Assembly: GCF_029975155.1 (NCBI RefSeq)
Contig: NZ_JARKPQ010000056.1
Location: 1-62,520, forward strand
DNA length: 62,520 nt
Origin: Propionicimonas sp.
GTDB lineage: Bacteria > Actinomycetota > Actinomycetes > Propionibacteriales > Propionibacteriaceae
Reading direction: 5' to 3'
In this document: one piece after another, positions 18,925-27,860 of the stretch
How positions within the stretch are numbered: the first letter of the stretch is position 1
How the letters are laid out: every line of letters begins with the position of its first letter
Notes under the pieces: model-generated
The model's input: the letters and a program-made list of their open reading frames with translations, nothing else
Databases searched by the model: none
Told to the model about the DNA's origin: nothing
Made by a program: the position numbers and the translations under genes

Positions 18925-19695
18925 TCAGGCGTACTGCGTGAACAGGTCGAGCAGCTTGGTGGGGTCCACGTTGGCGATGTCGCTCAGCGGGAGGTCCTTG
19001 CCGTTCACGTGGATGGTCGGCGTGGCGACCTTCTTGTTGACCGACAGCATGTCCTGCTGCCCGAGCTCGTTGGAGGTGTTCACGAACGCCTTCGTCGCCT
19101 GCTTGTCGTAGCAGGACTGGAAGCTGGTCAGCGCGTCGCCGGTGATGCCGACCTCGGAGGGGATGGTGTCGCGCAGCACCGCGTCCGCGTAGCCGTCGCC
19201 CTCGGTGGCCGGCTGGTTCTCGAAGACCTTGATGTGGAAGTCGGCGTACTTGCCGGCCACGTCCGCGCAGGTGGCCGCCACGCCGGCCCGGACGGAGGCG
19301 TCGTTGCCGAGGTTGGAGTCGAGGAACGTCATCGTGCGGTACCGCAGGTCGATGTCACCGGACGCGGCGAGCGAGGTCAGCGTGCCACCGAAGTACTGCT
19401 CGAACTGCTTGCAGACCGGGCACTGGTAGTCGAAGAAGAGCTCGACCACCGGCGCGCCCGCCTTCGCCGTGCCGGGGCTGACCACGATGGACTTGCCGTC
19501 CGGGGTCGCGTTGGGCGGGGTGATCGTCGAGGAGTCGGCGACCTTGCCCTGGTTCTGCAGCATCACGCCGATGAACACGCCGACCACGACGAGCACGAGG
19601 AGCGCCGCGCCGACCCCGATGATCCGGGTGAGCCGCTGCTGCTTCGCCGCGGCCGCCTGGGCCTGGCGCAACCGTTCGCGGTTGTTCTGGGTCAT
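18925..19695 (-). CDS. Second membrane-anchored DsbA-like protein
   Basis: 256 residues from ATG 19695 (MTQNNRERLRQAQ); an in-frame extension to 19806 would run through the MauE gene and is not credible. One transmembrane helix at about 24-46, then a DsbA-type domain with active site DYQCPVCKQF, the CPxC type, and cis-Pro loop TPTIHVNG. It is paralogous to the next gene, sharing the ADVxGxYA, IPxxVGI and SCY segments. Its start overlaps the MauE/DoxX stop (19692) by 4 nt, so the two are translationally coupled. Confidence 0.87.
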   Translation of the reverse strand: MTQNNRERLRQAQAAAAKQQRLTRIIGVGAALLVLVVVGVFIGVMLQNQGKVADSSTITPPNATPDGKSIVVSPGTAKAGAPVVELFFDYQCPVCKQFEQYFGGTLTSLAASGDIDLRYRTMTFLDSNLGNDASVRAGVAATCADVAGKYADFHIKVFENQPATEGDGYADAVLRDTIPSEVGITGDALTSFQSCYDKQATKAFVNTSNELGQQDMLSVNKKVATPTIHVNGKDLPLSDIANVDPTKLLDLFTQYA

Positions 19696-20258
19696 CGGGC
19701 CGGCTCCTTGTCCTGGACGGGATTGGGGTCTGGTTCCGCCGGGCTGATCGGGGCGAACAGCCAGTTGTCGACGGCGAAGGGTGAACGGGGTCGCCACACT
19801 GTCCACGCTCCGGCGAGCAGCAGACCGACGTCCCGGGCGATCTCGAGCGGGTACTGGGTCTCGCCGGCCTCGACCTCACCGCCGCCGCCGAAGCAGCCGC
19901 AGTCGATCGAGATGCCGCGCGCCCACACCGAGGCGATGCCGATGATGAAGGCCAGCATCAGTAGCGAGCCGATCACGGCCGAGATCCGGGTGAAGGTGCC
20001 GGTGATCAGCAGCAGCCCGACGGCGACCTCGATGATCGGCAGCGCCGACCCGACGAACGCCGTGGCCTCCCACGGCAGCAACTGGTACAGCCGCACCGAC
20101 TGCACGGACGCGTCCAGCCGGGTCACCTTGAGCAGGCCTGCGACGAGCAGGGTCACGCCGAGCACCAGCCGGGCGAGCAGGGTCAGCCACTCCTGCCAGT
20201 GGTCCCTGAGCCCGCCGAAGCGCTGCCGGGACGGCGATGCGGCTGCGGAGTCGGGCAC
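19692..20258 (-). CDS. MauE/DoxX-family redox-associated membrane protein
   Basis: 188 residues from GTG 20258, chosen because TATACT is placed 6 nt upstream. Four hydrophobic helices follow the DoxX/MauE pattern: ARLVLGVTLLVAGLLK with the conserved Lys, then AVGLLLITG and the cysteine motif DCGCFGG. MauE-type proteins are thought to supply or recycle disulfides for exported partners. The coupled DsbA-like genes downstream suggest that this membrane protein is their redox partner in place of DsbB or VKOR, which is inference. Confidence 0.82.
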   Translation of the reverse strand: MPDSAAASPSRQRFGGLRDHWQEWLTLLARLVLGVTLLVAGLLKVTRLDASVQSVRLYQLLPWEATAFVGSALPIIEVAVGLLLITGTFTRISAVIGSLLMLAFIIGIASVWARGISIDCGCFGGGGEVEAGETQYPLEIARDVGLLLAGAWTVWRPRSPFAVDNWLFAPISPAEPDPNPVQDKEPAR

Positions 20259-20264
20259 CGCGTC

Positions 20265-20270
20265 AGTATA
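20265..20270 (-). promoter_or_regulatory. -10 element, leaderless start of the MauE-DsbA operon
   Basis: TATACT on the minus strand, 6 nt before GTG 20258; the best-matching -10 of the leaderless set in this window. Confidence 0.6.
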
Positions 20271-20337
20271 TCGAGGCCGCTGTTCACCCCGTCGCGGCAC
20301 CCTGCCGTCCCGGGGTTGCCCCTAGGCTGGGCGCACC

Positions 20338-21672
20338 ATGCCCCGAACCCATGCGCAGATCGTCGCCGACCTCCAGGCCCGCTGGCCCGAACACCGCGTG
20401 GCGCCGAGCCTCGCCCGCGTCCAGGCGCTGTGCGACCTGCTCGGCTCCCCGGAGCGCGCCTGTCCGGTGATCCTCATCTCCGGCACGAACGGCAAGGGCA
20501 GCACCGCGCTGATGATCGACTCGCTGCTGCGCTCGCTCGGGCTGCGCGTCGGCCGGTACGCCAGTCCGCACCTCGTCGACCTCACCGAGCGGATCAGCAT
20601 CGACGGCGAAGCGATCAGTGCCGAGCGGTTCGACGAGCTGGTCGAGCAGGTGCAGCCGCTGGTCGACCTGGTGGACGCCCAGTTGATCGACGGCGTGGCC
20701 ATGACCTTCTTCGAGGTGATGACCGCGCTGGCCTACGCCGCCTTCGCCGACGCCCCGGTGGACGTCGCCGTGGTCGAGGTGGGCATGGGCGGACGGTGGG
20801 ACGCCACCAACGTCGCGGACGCCCAGGTGGCGGTCGTCTGCCCGATCGACCTCGACCACACCCACATCCTCGGCCGCACCGTGACGGAGATCGCGGCGGA
20901 GAAGGCCGGCATCATCAAGGCAGGCAGCCGGGCCGTCCTCGCCGCCCAGCAGCCGGACGCCGCGCGGGTGCTGCTCGCCCGCTGCGCCGAGGTCGGGGCG
21001 GAGGTGCGCAGGGAGGGCATGGAGTTCGGCCTGATCGACCGGCAGCCGGCCGTGGGTGGCCAGGTGATCCGGGTGGAGACCGCGGAGGGACCGCTGGGGG
21101 ACATCGTCCTGCCGCTGTTCGGGGCGCACATGGCCCGCAACGCCGCGCTCGCGGTCGCCGCGGCCGAGGCCTTCCTCGGCGGCAAGCCGCTGCCCGCGGA
21201 GGTCATCGCCGAGGGACTGGAGCAGGTGCGTGCACCGGCCCGGCTGGAGGTCGTCCGCCGGTCACCGACCGTGGTGCTCGACACGTGCCACAACCCGCAC
21301 GGCGCACGGGCCACCGTCGACGGCATCACCGAGGCCTTCGGCTTCACCCCGCTGATCGGGGTGGTCGCGATGATGGCGGACAAGGACGTGGCCGGCGTGC
21401 TGTCGGTCTTCGCCGAGGAGATGACCACCGTGGTGTGCACGTCGATCGCGTCCACCACCCGCGCGCTCGCCGCGGCCGAGCTGGGGGAGCGGGCGGCGGA
21501 GGTGTTCGGAGCCGACCGGGTCCGGGTGGCGGCGACGATGGCCGAGGCGATCGAGGAGGCCGTCCGGTTGGCGGACGAGGCCGGTCCCGGAGCCGGCGTG
21601 CTCGTCGCGGGTTCGGTCTACGCGGCGGGTGAGGCGCGCGCGCTGCTGGTACACGGGACGGAGGAATCGTGA
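20338..21672 (+). CDS. folC: Folylpolyglutamate synthase / dihydrofolate synthase
   Basis: 444 residues. It adds glutamate to folates with ATP. Mur-ligase fold: the P-loop reads ILISGTNGKGSTALM, followed by YASPHLVDLTERI, the central VEVGMGGRWDATN and DLDHTHILG motifs, and the C-terminal VVLDTCHNPHG. TAGGCT lies 9 nt before the ATG, giving at most a very short leader. Its stop overlaps the GTG of the DUF4233 gene (GTGA). Confidence 0.95.
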   Translation: MPRTHAQIVADLQARWPEHRVAPSLARVQALCDLLGSPERACPVILISGTNGKGSTALMIDSLLRSLGLRVGRYASPHLVDLTERISIDGEAISAERFDELVEQVQPLVDLVDAQLIDGVAMTFFEVMTALAYAAFADAPVDVAVVEVGMGGRWDATNVADAQVAVVCPIDLDHTHILGRTVTEIAAEKAGIIKAGSRAVLAAQQPDAARVLLARCAEVGAEVRREGMEFGLIDRQPAVGGQVIRVETAEGPLGDIVLPLFGAHMARNAALAVAAAEAFLGGKPLPAEVIAEGLEQVRAPARLEVVRRSPTVVLDTCHNPHGARATVDGITEAFGFTPLIGVVAMMADKDVAGVLSVFAEEMTTVVCTSIASTTRALAAAELGERAAEVFGADRVRVAATMAEAIEEAVRLADEAGPGAGVLVAGSVYAAGEARALLVHGTEES

Positions 21673-22022
21673 GGCTGGCGCCGACCAATCCGATGGGCCG
21701 GGTGATGCTGAGCATCCTCGCCTTCGAGGCGATCGTGTTCGGGCTGGCCATCGCCGGCATGATCCAGGTGTCCGACGTCCCGGTCGCGACCGCTTTCGGC
21801 CTGGGCATCGGCGCCGCCGTCCTGGCGCTGGTCGCGGCCGCACTGCTGCGTCGTCCGCCCGGCTACCCGCTGGGCTGGCTGACCCAGGTGGTCGCGGTCG
21901 CGCTCGGGCTCGCGACGCCGATGATGTACGCCGTGGGCGGCATGTTCGCCCTGCTCTGGGTGGTCTGTTTCGTGTTCGGTCGCCGGATCGAGCGCACGCC
22001 GGCCGCCCGGCCGCCGGGGTGA
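21669..22022 (+). CDS. DUF4233 membrane protein
   Basis: 117 residues, GTG start overlapping the folC stop. Three to four hydrophobic segments with short loops (RVMLSILAFEAIVFGLAIAGM; VALGLATPMMYAVGGMFALLWVVCF). DUF4233 is a family of unknown function regularly found beside folC in actinobacteria, and that context supports the call. Confidence 0.8.
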   Translation: MRLAPTNPMGRVMLSILAFEAIVFGLAIAGMIQVSDVPVATAFGLGIGAAVLALVAAALLRRPPGYPLGWLTQVVAVALGLATPMMYAVGGMFALLWVVCFVFGRRIERTPAARPPG

Positions 22023-22035
22023 CAGTGGCGGACGG

Positions 22036-22041
22036 TAGGGT
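22036..22041 (+). promoter_or_regulatory. -10 element, leaderless start of ndk
   Basis: TAGGGT, 7 nt before ATG 22049. Confidence 0.5.
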
Positions 22042-22048
22042 GCCAGCC

Positions 22049-22465
22049 ATGACCGATCTGCAACGGACGCTCGTCCTGCTGAAGCCGGACGCGGTGCGCC
22101 GCCGCCTCGCGGGCGCCATCCTCGCCCGCTACGAGGCCAGGGGCCTCGACATCGTCGCCATGGAGCACCGCCACGTCGACGGCGCCATGGCCGACCGGCA
22201 CTACGCCGACCACGTCGAGCAGCCCTGGTACCCGCCGCTGCGGGAGTACTTCGTCAGCGGTCCCCTGGTGGCGCTGGTGCTGGAGGGCCCGTTCGCCGTG
22301 GACGTCGTCCGTGGCATGAACGGTGTGACGAACTCCGTGGTCGCCGCGCCGGGCACGATCCGTGGCGACTACTCGCTGTCGAACCGGGAGAATCTCGTGC
22401 ACGCGTCCGACTCGCCGGAATCCGCGGCAAGGGAGATCGCGCTGTGGTTCCCGAACCTGGGCTGA
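22049..22465 (+). CDS. ndk: Nucleoside diphosphate kinase
   Basis: 138 residues. It transfers the gamma phosphate from NTPs to NDPs through a phosphohistidine. The P-loop-like start TLVLLKPDAVRR and the active His in NRENLVHASDSPESAAREI are clear; the usual HGSDS reads HASDS here, a conservative change. The 3' end overlaps the next gene by 22 bp in another frame. Confidence 0.94.
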   Translation: MTDLQRTLVLLKPDAVRRRLAGAILARYEARGLDIVAMEHRHVDGAMADRHYADHVEQPWYPPLREYFVSGPLVALVLEGPFAVDVVRGMNGVTNSVVAAPGTIRGDYSLSNRENLVHASDSPESAAREIALWFPNLG

Positions 22466-23598
22466 CCGACCCCGGCCCGGTCCCACCAGACGGGCGGCAG
22501 GCTCCGTCCGAGCCGCCGCAGCAGGCGCCGAACCCGTGGCCGCCGGGGCCCTATCCGCCCGTGCCGTACGGCGATCCCGGGTACTACCCGCCGGGGCCGT
22601 ACACCGGGCCTGCGGCCCGGCCGGCCGCGCTGCCGGTGGCCGCGCGGGAGTACCACGAGTTCTTCCGCGCCCCGCGGTTCCGCTGGTGGAAGCCGATCCT
22701 GAGCCTGCTGATGTTCGGCGCCGCATGGCTGCTCGGCAATCTGCTGCTCAGTGGCACCGCGCTGGCCATCGACGTCGCCGCCGGCCGCGTGCGGATGAGC
22801 GATCTCAGCGGCGGTGACGTGAACCAGATGGCCCAGGTGCTGATGACCCCGCTCGGGTTCACGGCCAACAACCTCTCGCTCGCTCTGGCGGTCCCGCTGG
22901 CCGGGCTCACCGCGTGGGCGGTGTTCGGTCAGCGCCCCCGCTGGATGTCGTCCATCACCGGAGGTTTCCGCTGGTCACTGTTCGGCCGGTTCGCGCTGGT
23001 CGCGGCACCCATCTTCCTGCTCAGCCTCGGCGTGGACATCGTCCTCACCGGCGTGCCGGAGCTGAGGTGGACCGCCGACTCCCTCTTCCTGGTCGTGGCC
23101 ATCCTGGTCACCACGCCGTTCCAGGCCGCGGGCGAGGAGTACGGGCTGCGCGGCATCATCGCCCGCAGCGTCGGCTCCTGGTTCGGTGCCCGTCGGCTCG
23201 GCCTGGTGGTGGCCGGCATCCTCTCGTCCCTGCTGTTCATGGTGCTGCACGCGGCCGACAACGTCTGGCTGAACACCTACTACTTCTCGGTCGGGGTGAT
23301 CTGCTCGATCCTCGTGTGGCGCACCGGCGGGCTGGAGGCGGCCGTCGCGCTGCACGTGTGCAACAACCTGATCAGCGAGGTGACCCTGCCGTTCGGAGGT
23401 CTGGAGGGGGCGTTCGAGCGTGGCCCCGAGTCGGCCGGCCCCACCATCCTGTTCCAGCTCGCGTTCACCCTCGCCGTCATGGCCGGCATGCTCTGGCTGG
23501 CCCGCCGGTGGAAGCTGCCGCGGTCCGCGGCCCCTGCGGCCCCGGAGCAGTCCGGCCCCGGCGGGGTATTCTGGACGTCTACGCACACGACCGCTTGA
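22444..23598 (+). CDS. CPBP-family intramembrane metalloprotease
   Basis: 384 residues from GTG 22444 inside the 3' end of ndk. The first about 65 residues are Pro/Tyr-rich and disordered. Then come seven to eight membrane segments with the CPBP (Abi/CAAX protease) motifs: AAGEEYGLRG with the Glu pair, FMVLHAADN with His, and ALHVCNNLI with the last His/Asn. Such proteases act on prenylated or other membrane substrates; the substrate here is unknown. Confidence 0.87.
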   Translation: MVPEPGLTDPGPVPPDGRQAPSEPPQQAPNPWPPGPYPPVPYGDPGYYPPGPYTGPAARPAALPVAAREYHEFFRAPRFRWWKPILSLLMFGAAWLLGNLLLSGTALAIDVAAGRVRMSDLSGGDVNQMAQVLMTPLGFTANNLSLALAVPLAGLTAWAVFGQRPRWMSSITGGFRWSLFGRFALVAAPIFLLSLGVDIVLTGVPELRWTADSLFLVVAILVTTPFQAAGEEYGLRGIIARSVGSWFGARRLGLVVAGILSSLLFMVLHAADNVWLNTYYFSVGVICSILVWRTGGLEAAVALHVCNNLISEVTLPFGGLEGAFERGPESAGPTILFQLAFTLAVMAGMLWLARRWKLPRSAAPAAPEQSGPGGVFWTSTHTTA

Positions 23599-23609
23599 CA
23601 AGGCGTGAG

Positions 23610-24290
23610 ATGACCAACGACGTGATGAACCGGCTTGACGCGGCCAGCGCCCTCAAGTGGCTGCGGGCCCGGATCCGTCCCCGGGTCGGGCGCACCCTCG
23701 TGGGTGTGGACGGTGTCGACGGCGCGGGCAAGACCACCTTCGCGAACGAACTCGCGGAACTGCTGCGGGAGTCGGGCCTCGAGGTGATCCGGATCTCGAT
23801 GGACCACTACCTCAACCCACAGTCCCGGCGCTACGCCCAGGGGCGCACGTCGGCCAAGGGCTACTTCGAGGACAGCTACGACTACGAGCGGTTCACCGAC
23901 GAGGTGCTCGAGCCGCTCGGTCAGGGCGGCTCCGGACGGTACCGCACCGCCGCCTACGACCTGCGATCGGAGTCGGAGGTCAAGTCGCCGTGGCGGATCG
24001 CCCCCGACAACGCCGTGGTGATCATCGACGGCATGTTCATCCACCGCGACGAACTGTGCTCGAGCCGGCAGAAGAAGATCTGGGACATCTCCGTGTGGCT
24101 CGAGGTGCCCTTCGAGGAGTCGTTCCACCGGCTGTCCGAGCGCGAGGACAAGATCACCCCCGACCCCGAGGACCCGCGCAACGCCCGCTACTACCAGGGC
24201 CAGTTGCTCTACATGCAGGCGTGCGACCCCGCGCACCGGGCGGACATCGTCGTGGAGAACGCCGCACCGCACGACCCCGTCATCGACTGA
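23610..24290 (+). CDS. Uridine kinase-like P-loop phosphotransferase
   Basis: 226 residues from ATG 23610. Walker A is GVDGVDGAGKTTFANEL, followed by a DHY substrate segment (RISMDHYLNP), YDYERF, and VVIIDGMFIHRDEL, all as in the uridine kinase/phosphoribulokinase family. Actinobacterial members are usually annotated uridine kinase, but substrate specificity is not proven. A tandem repeat array begins 11 nt after the stop. Confidence 0.8.
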   Translation: MTNDVMNRLDAASALKWLRARIRPRVGRTLVGVDGVDGAGKTTFANELAELLRESGLEVIRISMDHYLNPQSRRYAQGRTSAKGYFEDSYDYERFTDEVLEPLGQGGSGRYRTAAYDLRSESEVKSPWRIAPDNAVVIIDGMFIHRDELCSSRQKKIWDISVWLEVPFEESFHRLSEREDKITPDPEDPRNARYYQGQLLYMQACDPAHRADIVVENAAPHDPVID

Positions 24291-24300
24291 CCCCCAGAAC

Positions 24301-24405
24301 CCGCTGGTTGAGCCCAAACCGCTGGTTGAGCCCGTCGAAACCCGCTGGTTGCGCGGAAACCGCTGGTTGAACGGAAACCGCTGGTTGAGCCCGTCGAAAC
24401 CCCCG
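24301..24405. repeat. Tandem array of repeat family C (CCGCTGGTTGAGCC units)
   Basis: Five units starting CCGCTGGTTG at 24301, 24319, 24342, 24360 and 24378. Three are 18 bp; the second and fifth carry an extra CGTCGAA segment (23 bp). Unit ends vary between CCCAAA, GCGGAAA, ACGGAAA and CGTCGAAAC. Related copies are at 34346 (inside rne), 45113 and 51561. The remaining bases to 24506 hold only the radical SAM promoter. Confidence 0.85.
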
Positions 24406-24506
24406 GGGACGGTTCCTCACTCGGTCCACCTCGGCCGAGGGGTGCGAATGTTGCCGACTGCCGTCGTTTCCGCGGGCACCGACGAGGTGGTTACGCTGGT
24501 TCGACC

Positions 24507-26450
24507 ATGACGACGACGCCCGATTCGCTCTACCCGCGCCTGGAGCCGTTGCTGGCGCAGGTCAGCAAGCCCGTGCAGTACACCGGCGGCGAGGTGAACT
24601 CGGTCAGCAAGGAGTTCGCCGCGGCCGAGGTGCGCTGGACGCTGATGTACCCGGACGCCTACGAGGTGGGTCAGCCGAACCAGGGCCTGGCGATCCTGTA
24701 CGAGCTGCTCAACGAGCGCGACTGGATTCTGGCCGAACGGACCTACTCGATCTGGCCCGACCTGGCCCGGCTGATGCGCGCGCGAGGGATTCCCCAGTTC
24801 ACCCTGGAGCACCACCTGCCCGTACGGGCGTTCGACGTGCTCGGGGTGAGCTTCTCCACCGAGCTCGGCTACACCAACCTGCTGGAGGCGATCGACCTCG
24901 CCGGGATCGCGCTGCACAGCGCCGACCGCGGTGAGGACGAGCCGATCGTGGTCGCCGGCGGGCATGCGGCGTTCAATCCCGAGCCGATCGCCGACTTCAT
25001 CGACGCGGCGGTGCTCGGCGACGGTGAGGAGGCCGCGCTCACGATCTCCGAGTTGGTGCGCGGGTGGAAGGCGTCCGGACGGCCCGGTGGCCGCCGCGGC
25101 CTGCTGAGGAGCCTGGCCACGAGCGGCGTGGCGTACGTCCCGGCGTTCTACGACGTGGCCTATGCCGCTGACGGCGCGATCGCGTCCGTCCGGCCGAACG
25201 AGCCGGGCGTGCCCGAGCGGCCGGCCAAGCACACGCTGATGGAACTCGACGACTGGCCCTACCCGGCCCGTCCGATCGTGCCGCTGGCCGAGACCGTCCA
25301 CGAGCGCTACTCGGTGGAGATCTTCCGGGGCTGCACGCGCGGCTGCCGGTTCTGCCAGGCGGGCATGATCACCCGTCCGGTGCGGGAGCGGAACATCCAG
25401 ACGGTCGGGAAGATGGTCGAGGGCGGGATCGCGGCGACCGGACTGGACGAGGTGGGCCTGCTCAGCCTGTCCAGCGCCGACCACTCGGAGATCGCGCCGA
25501 TCACCAAGGAACTGGCCGACCGGTACGACGGCAGCTTCGTGTCGCTGTCGCTGCCCAGCACCCGGGTGGACGCGTTCAACATCGACCTGGCCAACGAGCT
25601 GTCCCGCAACGGCCGCCGCTCCGGGCTCACGTTCGCGCCCGAGGGCGGCTCGGAGCGGATGCGCCGGGTGATCAACAAGATGGTCAGCGAAGAGGACCTG
25701 ATCAACACGATCACCGCGGCGTTCAGCCAGGGCTGGCGGCAGGTGAAGCTCTACTTCATGTGTGGCCTGCCCACCGAGACCGACGAGGACGTGCTGGGCA
25801 TCGCCGACATGGCCGCGCACGTGATCGAGGCCGGACGGAAGGCCGCCGGCACCCGCGACATCCGGTGCACGATCAGCATCGGCGGGTTCGTGCCGAAGCC
25901 GCACACGCCGTTCCAGTGGGTGGCGCAGGCGAGCGCAGAGACGATCGACAACCGGCTGCGGCTGCTGCGGGAGCGGATCCGGGCCGACAAGCGGTACGGC
26001 CGGGCGATCGGGATGCGCTACCACGACGGCAAGCCGGGTCAGATCGAGGGCCTGCTCAGCCGCGGCGACCGACGGGTGGGTGCGGTGATCGAGCAGGTGT
26101 GGCGCGACGGCGGCGTCCTGGACGGCTGGAGCGAGCACTTCTCCTTCGACCGCTGGACGGCGGCGGCAGAGCGTGCGCTGGCGCCTTTCGGGGTCGACCT
26201 CGCCTGGTACACGACGAGGGAGCGTCCCCGCTCGGAGATCCTGCCCTGGGACCACCTCGACGCCGGCCTCGACCGGGACTGGCTGTGGCAGGACTACCAG
26301 GACTCGCTGTACGGCGCGGAGGTGGAGGACTGCCGCTGGTCCGGCTGCTACGACTGCGGCGTCTGCCCCGAGTTCGGCACCGAGATCCAGATCGGCCCCA
26401 CCGGCCGTTCGCTGCTCCCCCTGACAGTGGTGAGCCGCCAGGCTGGCTGA
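24507..26450 (+). CDS. TIGR03960-family B12-binding-type radical SAM protein
   Basis: 647 residues. An N-terminal B12-binding-like region (about 60-200) is followed by the radical SAM domain with 4Fe-4S ligands C276, C280 and C283 in FRGCTRGCRFCQAG, then downstream TFAPEGGSERMR and CTISIGGFVPKPHTPFQW. A C-terminal Cys cluster CRWSGCYDCGVC may hold another metal site. Its partner family, DUF2344/TIGR03936, is usually adjacent or fused; here it lies about 4.2 kb away at 30668. Proposed roles involve RNA modification, unproven. TACGCT sits 9 nt before the ATG. Confidence 0.9.
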   Translation: MTTTPDSLYPRLEPLLAQVSKPVQYTGGEVNSVSKEFAAAEVRWTLMYPDAYEVGQPNQGLAILYELLNERDWILAERTYSIWPDLARLMRARGIPQFTLEHHLPVRAFDVLGVSFSTELGYTNLLEAIDLAGIALHSADRGEDEPIVVAGGHAAFNPEPIADFIDAAVLGDGEEAALTISELVRGWKASGRPGGRRGLLRSLATSGVAYVPAFYDVAYAADGAIASVRPNEPGVPERPAKHTLMELDDWPYPARPIVPLAETVHERYSVEIFRGCTRGCRFCQAGMITRPVRERNIQTVGKMVEGGIAATGLDEVGLLSLSSADHSEIAPITKELADRYDGSFVSLSLPSTRVDAFNIDLANELSRNGRRSGLTFAPEGGSERMRRVINKMVSEEDLINTITAAFSQGWRQVKLYFMCGLPTETDEDVLGIADMAAHVIEAGRKAAGTRDIRCTISIGGFVPKPHTPFQWVAQASAETIDNRLRLLRERIRADKRYGRAIGMRYHDGKPGQIEGLLSRGDRRVGAVIEQVWRDGGVLDGWSEHFSFDRWTAAAERALAPFGVDLAWYTTRERPRSEILPWDHLDAGLDRDWLWQDYQDSLYGAEVEDCRWSGCYDCGVCPEFGTEIQIGPTGRSLLPLTVVSRQAG

Positions 26451-26466
26451 CCCAGTGGCAGGAAAC

Positions 26467-26526
26467 GGGGACAGGTCCCATTCCCGTTCACTCCGCGCGG
26501 GGTGAACGGGAATTGGACCTGTCCCC
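26467..26526. repeat. Palindromic repeat family B, copy 1
   Basis: 25-bp arms (26467-26491 and 26502-26526) beginning GGGGACAGGTCCCATTCCCG pair at 24 of 25 positions around a 10-nt loop. It starts 17 nt after the radical SAM stop. A near-identical copy is at 39916-39979. Confidence 0.9.
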
Positions 26527-26559
26527 ATATCCGCCGGCTGGACGTGGCAGGCTGGGCGG

Positions 26560-27825
26560 GTGCCTTCTCTGCTTCGCGTTGTTGCCTGCATCGTCGCTGT
26601 GCTGCTGACGCCGCTGTTGTCGCTGTCCGGTGCTCCTTCGGCCTCTGCGGCTGCCAAGGTGCCGTCCTCGTTCGTGATCCGTGGGTCGGGACAGGGGCAC
26701 GGCGTCGGGATGTCCCAGTACGGCGCCTACCAGCTGGCTCGGACGGGCAGTACCGCCGAGCAGATCCTGGGCTACTACTACCCGGGCACGAGCGTGGGGA
26801 CGGCCAACAACAATCCCCGCGCGATCAAGGTGCAGGTGCTCGGGCCCGCGGACAAGCGGACGAAGTCCACGCTCACCGTCAAGGGCGCCCGCTTCACCAT
26901 CACTGACGCGGCAGGCAAGCAGCTCGGCAGCTTCAAGGCCGGCAAGGCCACGCTGAAGGTCAAGGGCAGCAAGGTCACCGCGAAGATCGGCAAGAAGTCG
27001 GTCGCGGCGGCCCGGCTGGTGATCGGCACCTCCGGCGTCGCGACCGTGACCGGGGCGCAGGGCAGCTACCACGCCGGAACCTTGCAGGCGACCGTCATCG
27101 GCAAGCGGCTGAACGTCGTCAACCAGGTGGCGATGAACACCGACTACCTCTACGGTCTGGACGAGATGCCCGCGTCCTGGGCGAACAACGGTGGGACGCA
27201 GGCGCTGCGCGCACAGGCCGTCGCCGCACGCACCTATGTGATCAGCCAGATCCTGTCGCACCTTCCGGTCGCACAGCAGCCCGAGACCGCCGGACGGCCC
27301 GACTGCGACTGTCACGTCTTCGACGACGAGCGCAGCCAGAACTACACCGGCTGGAAGAAGGCGGGCAAGAGCGCCAACCGCCCGTGGATCGAGGCGGTGA
27401 ACGCGACCATCCAGGGCGACCGGGTGCAGGTGGTCTGGGCGGGAGCAGGGGTGATCGCCGAGACCGTCTACTTCGCCTCCACCGGCAGTTCGGCCGGCGC
27501 CGGCACGGGCGCCAACACCGACGTCTTCGGCACCCCGGCGCTGAGCTACCTCTCCGGGGTCACCGACCCCTCCTCCGCCGCGGCGCCGGGCAATCCCTAC
27601 CGGGCCTGGAAGCGCACGCTCAGCCAGGCCAAGGCGGCCAAGGTCTTCGGGCTGAAGAAGGTGACGTCGATCAAGATCACCGCGAGATATCAGGGCGGGC
27701 TGGTCAGGACGCTCACCGCGACCGCAGCGGACGGAAAGACCCGCACGCTGACGAAGACCGCCACCGCCTGGACCAGCGCGCTCGGCGTCCGCGCGCCATG
27801 GCTGGACTCGGTGAAGCCCGCCTGA
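26560..27825 (+). CDS. Secreted SpoIID/LytB-domain protein
   Basis: 421 residues, GTG start, cleavable signal peptide of about 31 residues ending ASAAA. The domain opens with IRGSGQGHGVGMSQYGAYQLA, the SpoIID signature, and continues with QALRAQAVAARTYV and ENETV-type TVYFASTGSSAG. In sporulators SpoIID is a lytic transglycosylase; actinobacterial relatives are presumed cell-wall hydrolases or amidase enhancers. The C-terminal about 70 residues form a repeat-poor Lys/Thr-rich beta region. No LysM or SPOR domain is seen. Confidence 0.85.
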   Translation: MPSLLRVVACIVAVLLTPLLSLSGAPSASAAAKVPSSFVIRGSGQGHGVGMSQYGAYQLARTGSTAEQILGYYYPGTSVGTANNNPRAIKVQVLGPADKRTKSTLTVKGARFTITDAAGKQLGSFKAGKATLKVKGSKVTAKIGKKSVAAARLVIGTSGVATVTGAQGSYHAGTLQATVIGKRLNVVNQVAMNTDYLYGLDEMPASWANNGGTQALRAQAVAARTYVISQILSHLPVAQQPETAGRPDCDCHVFDDERSQNYTGWKKAGKSANRPWIEAVNATIQGDRVQVVWAGAGVIAETVYFASTGSSAGAGTGANTDVFGTPALSYLSGVTDPSSAAAPGNPYRAWKRTLSQAKAAKVFGLKKVTSIKITARYQGGLVRTLTATAADGKTRTLTKTATAWTSALGVRAPWLDSVKPA

Positions 27826-27848
27826 CCCCGCGGGCCCGGCTGCTCCCC

Positions 27849-27854
27849 TAACGT
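27849..27854 (+). promoter_or_regulatory. -10 element, leaderless start of the SulP gene
   Basis: TAACGT, 6 nt before ATG 27861. Confidence 0.5.
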
Positions 27855-27860
27855 TCTGGC

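Noticed and set aside
24301..24405. A CRISPR array or a coding repeat
   Set aside because: Units abut without spacers and differ in length; no start or ribosome site supports translation.
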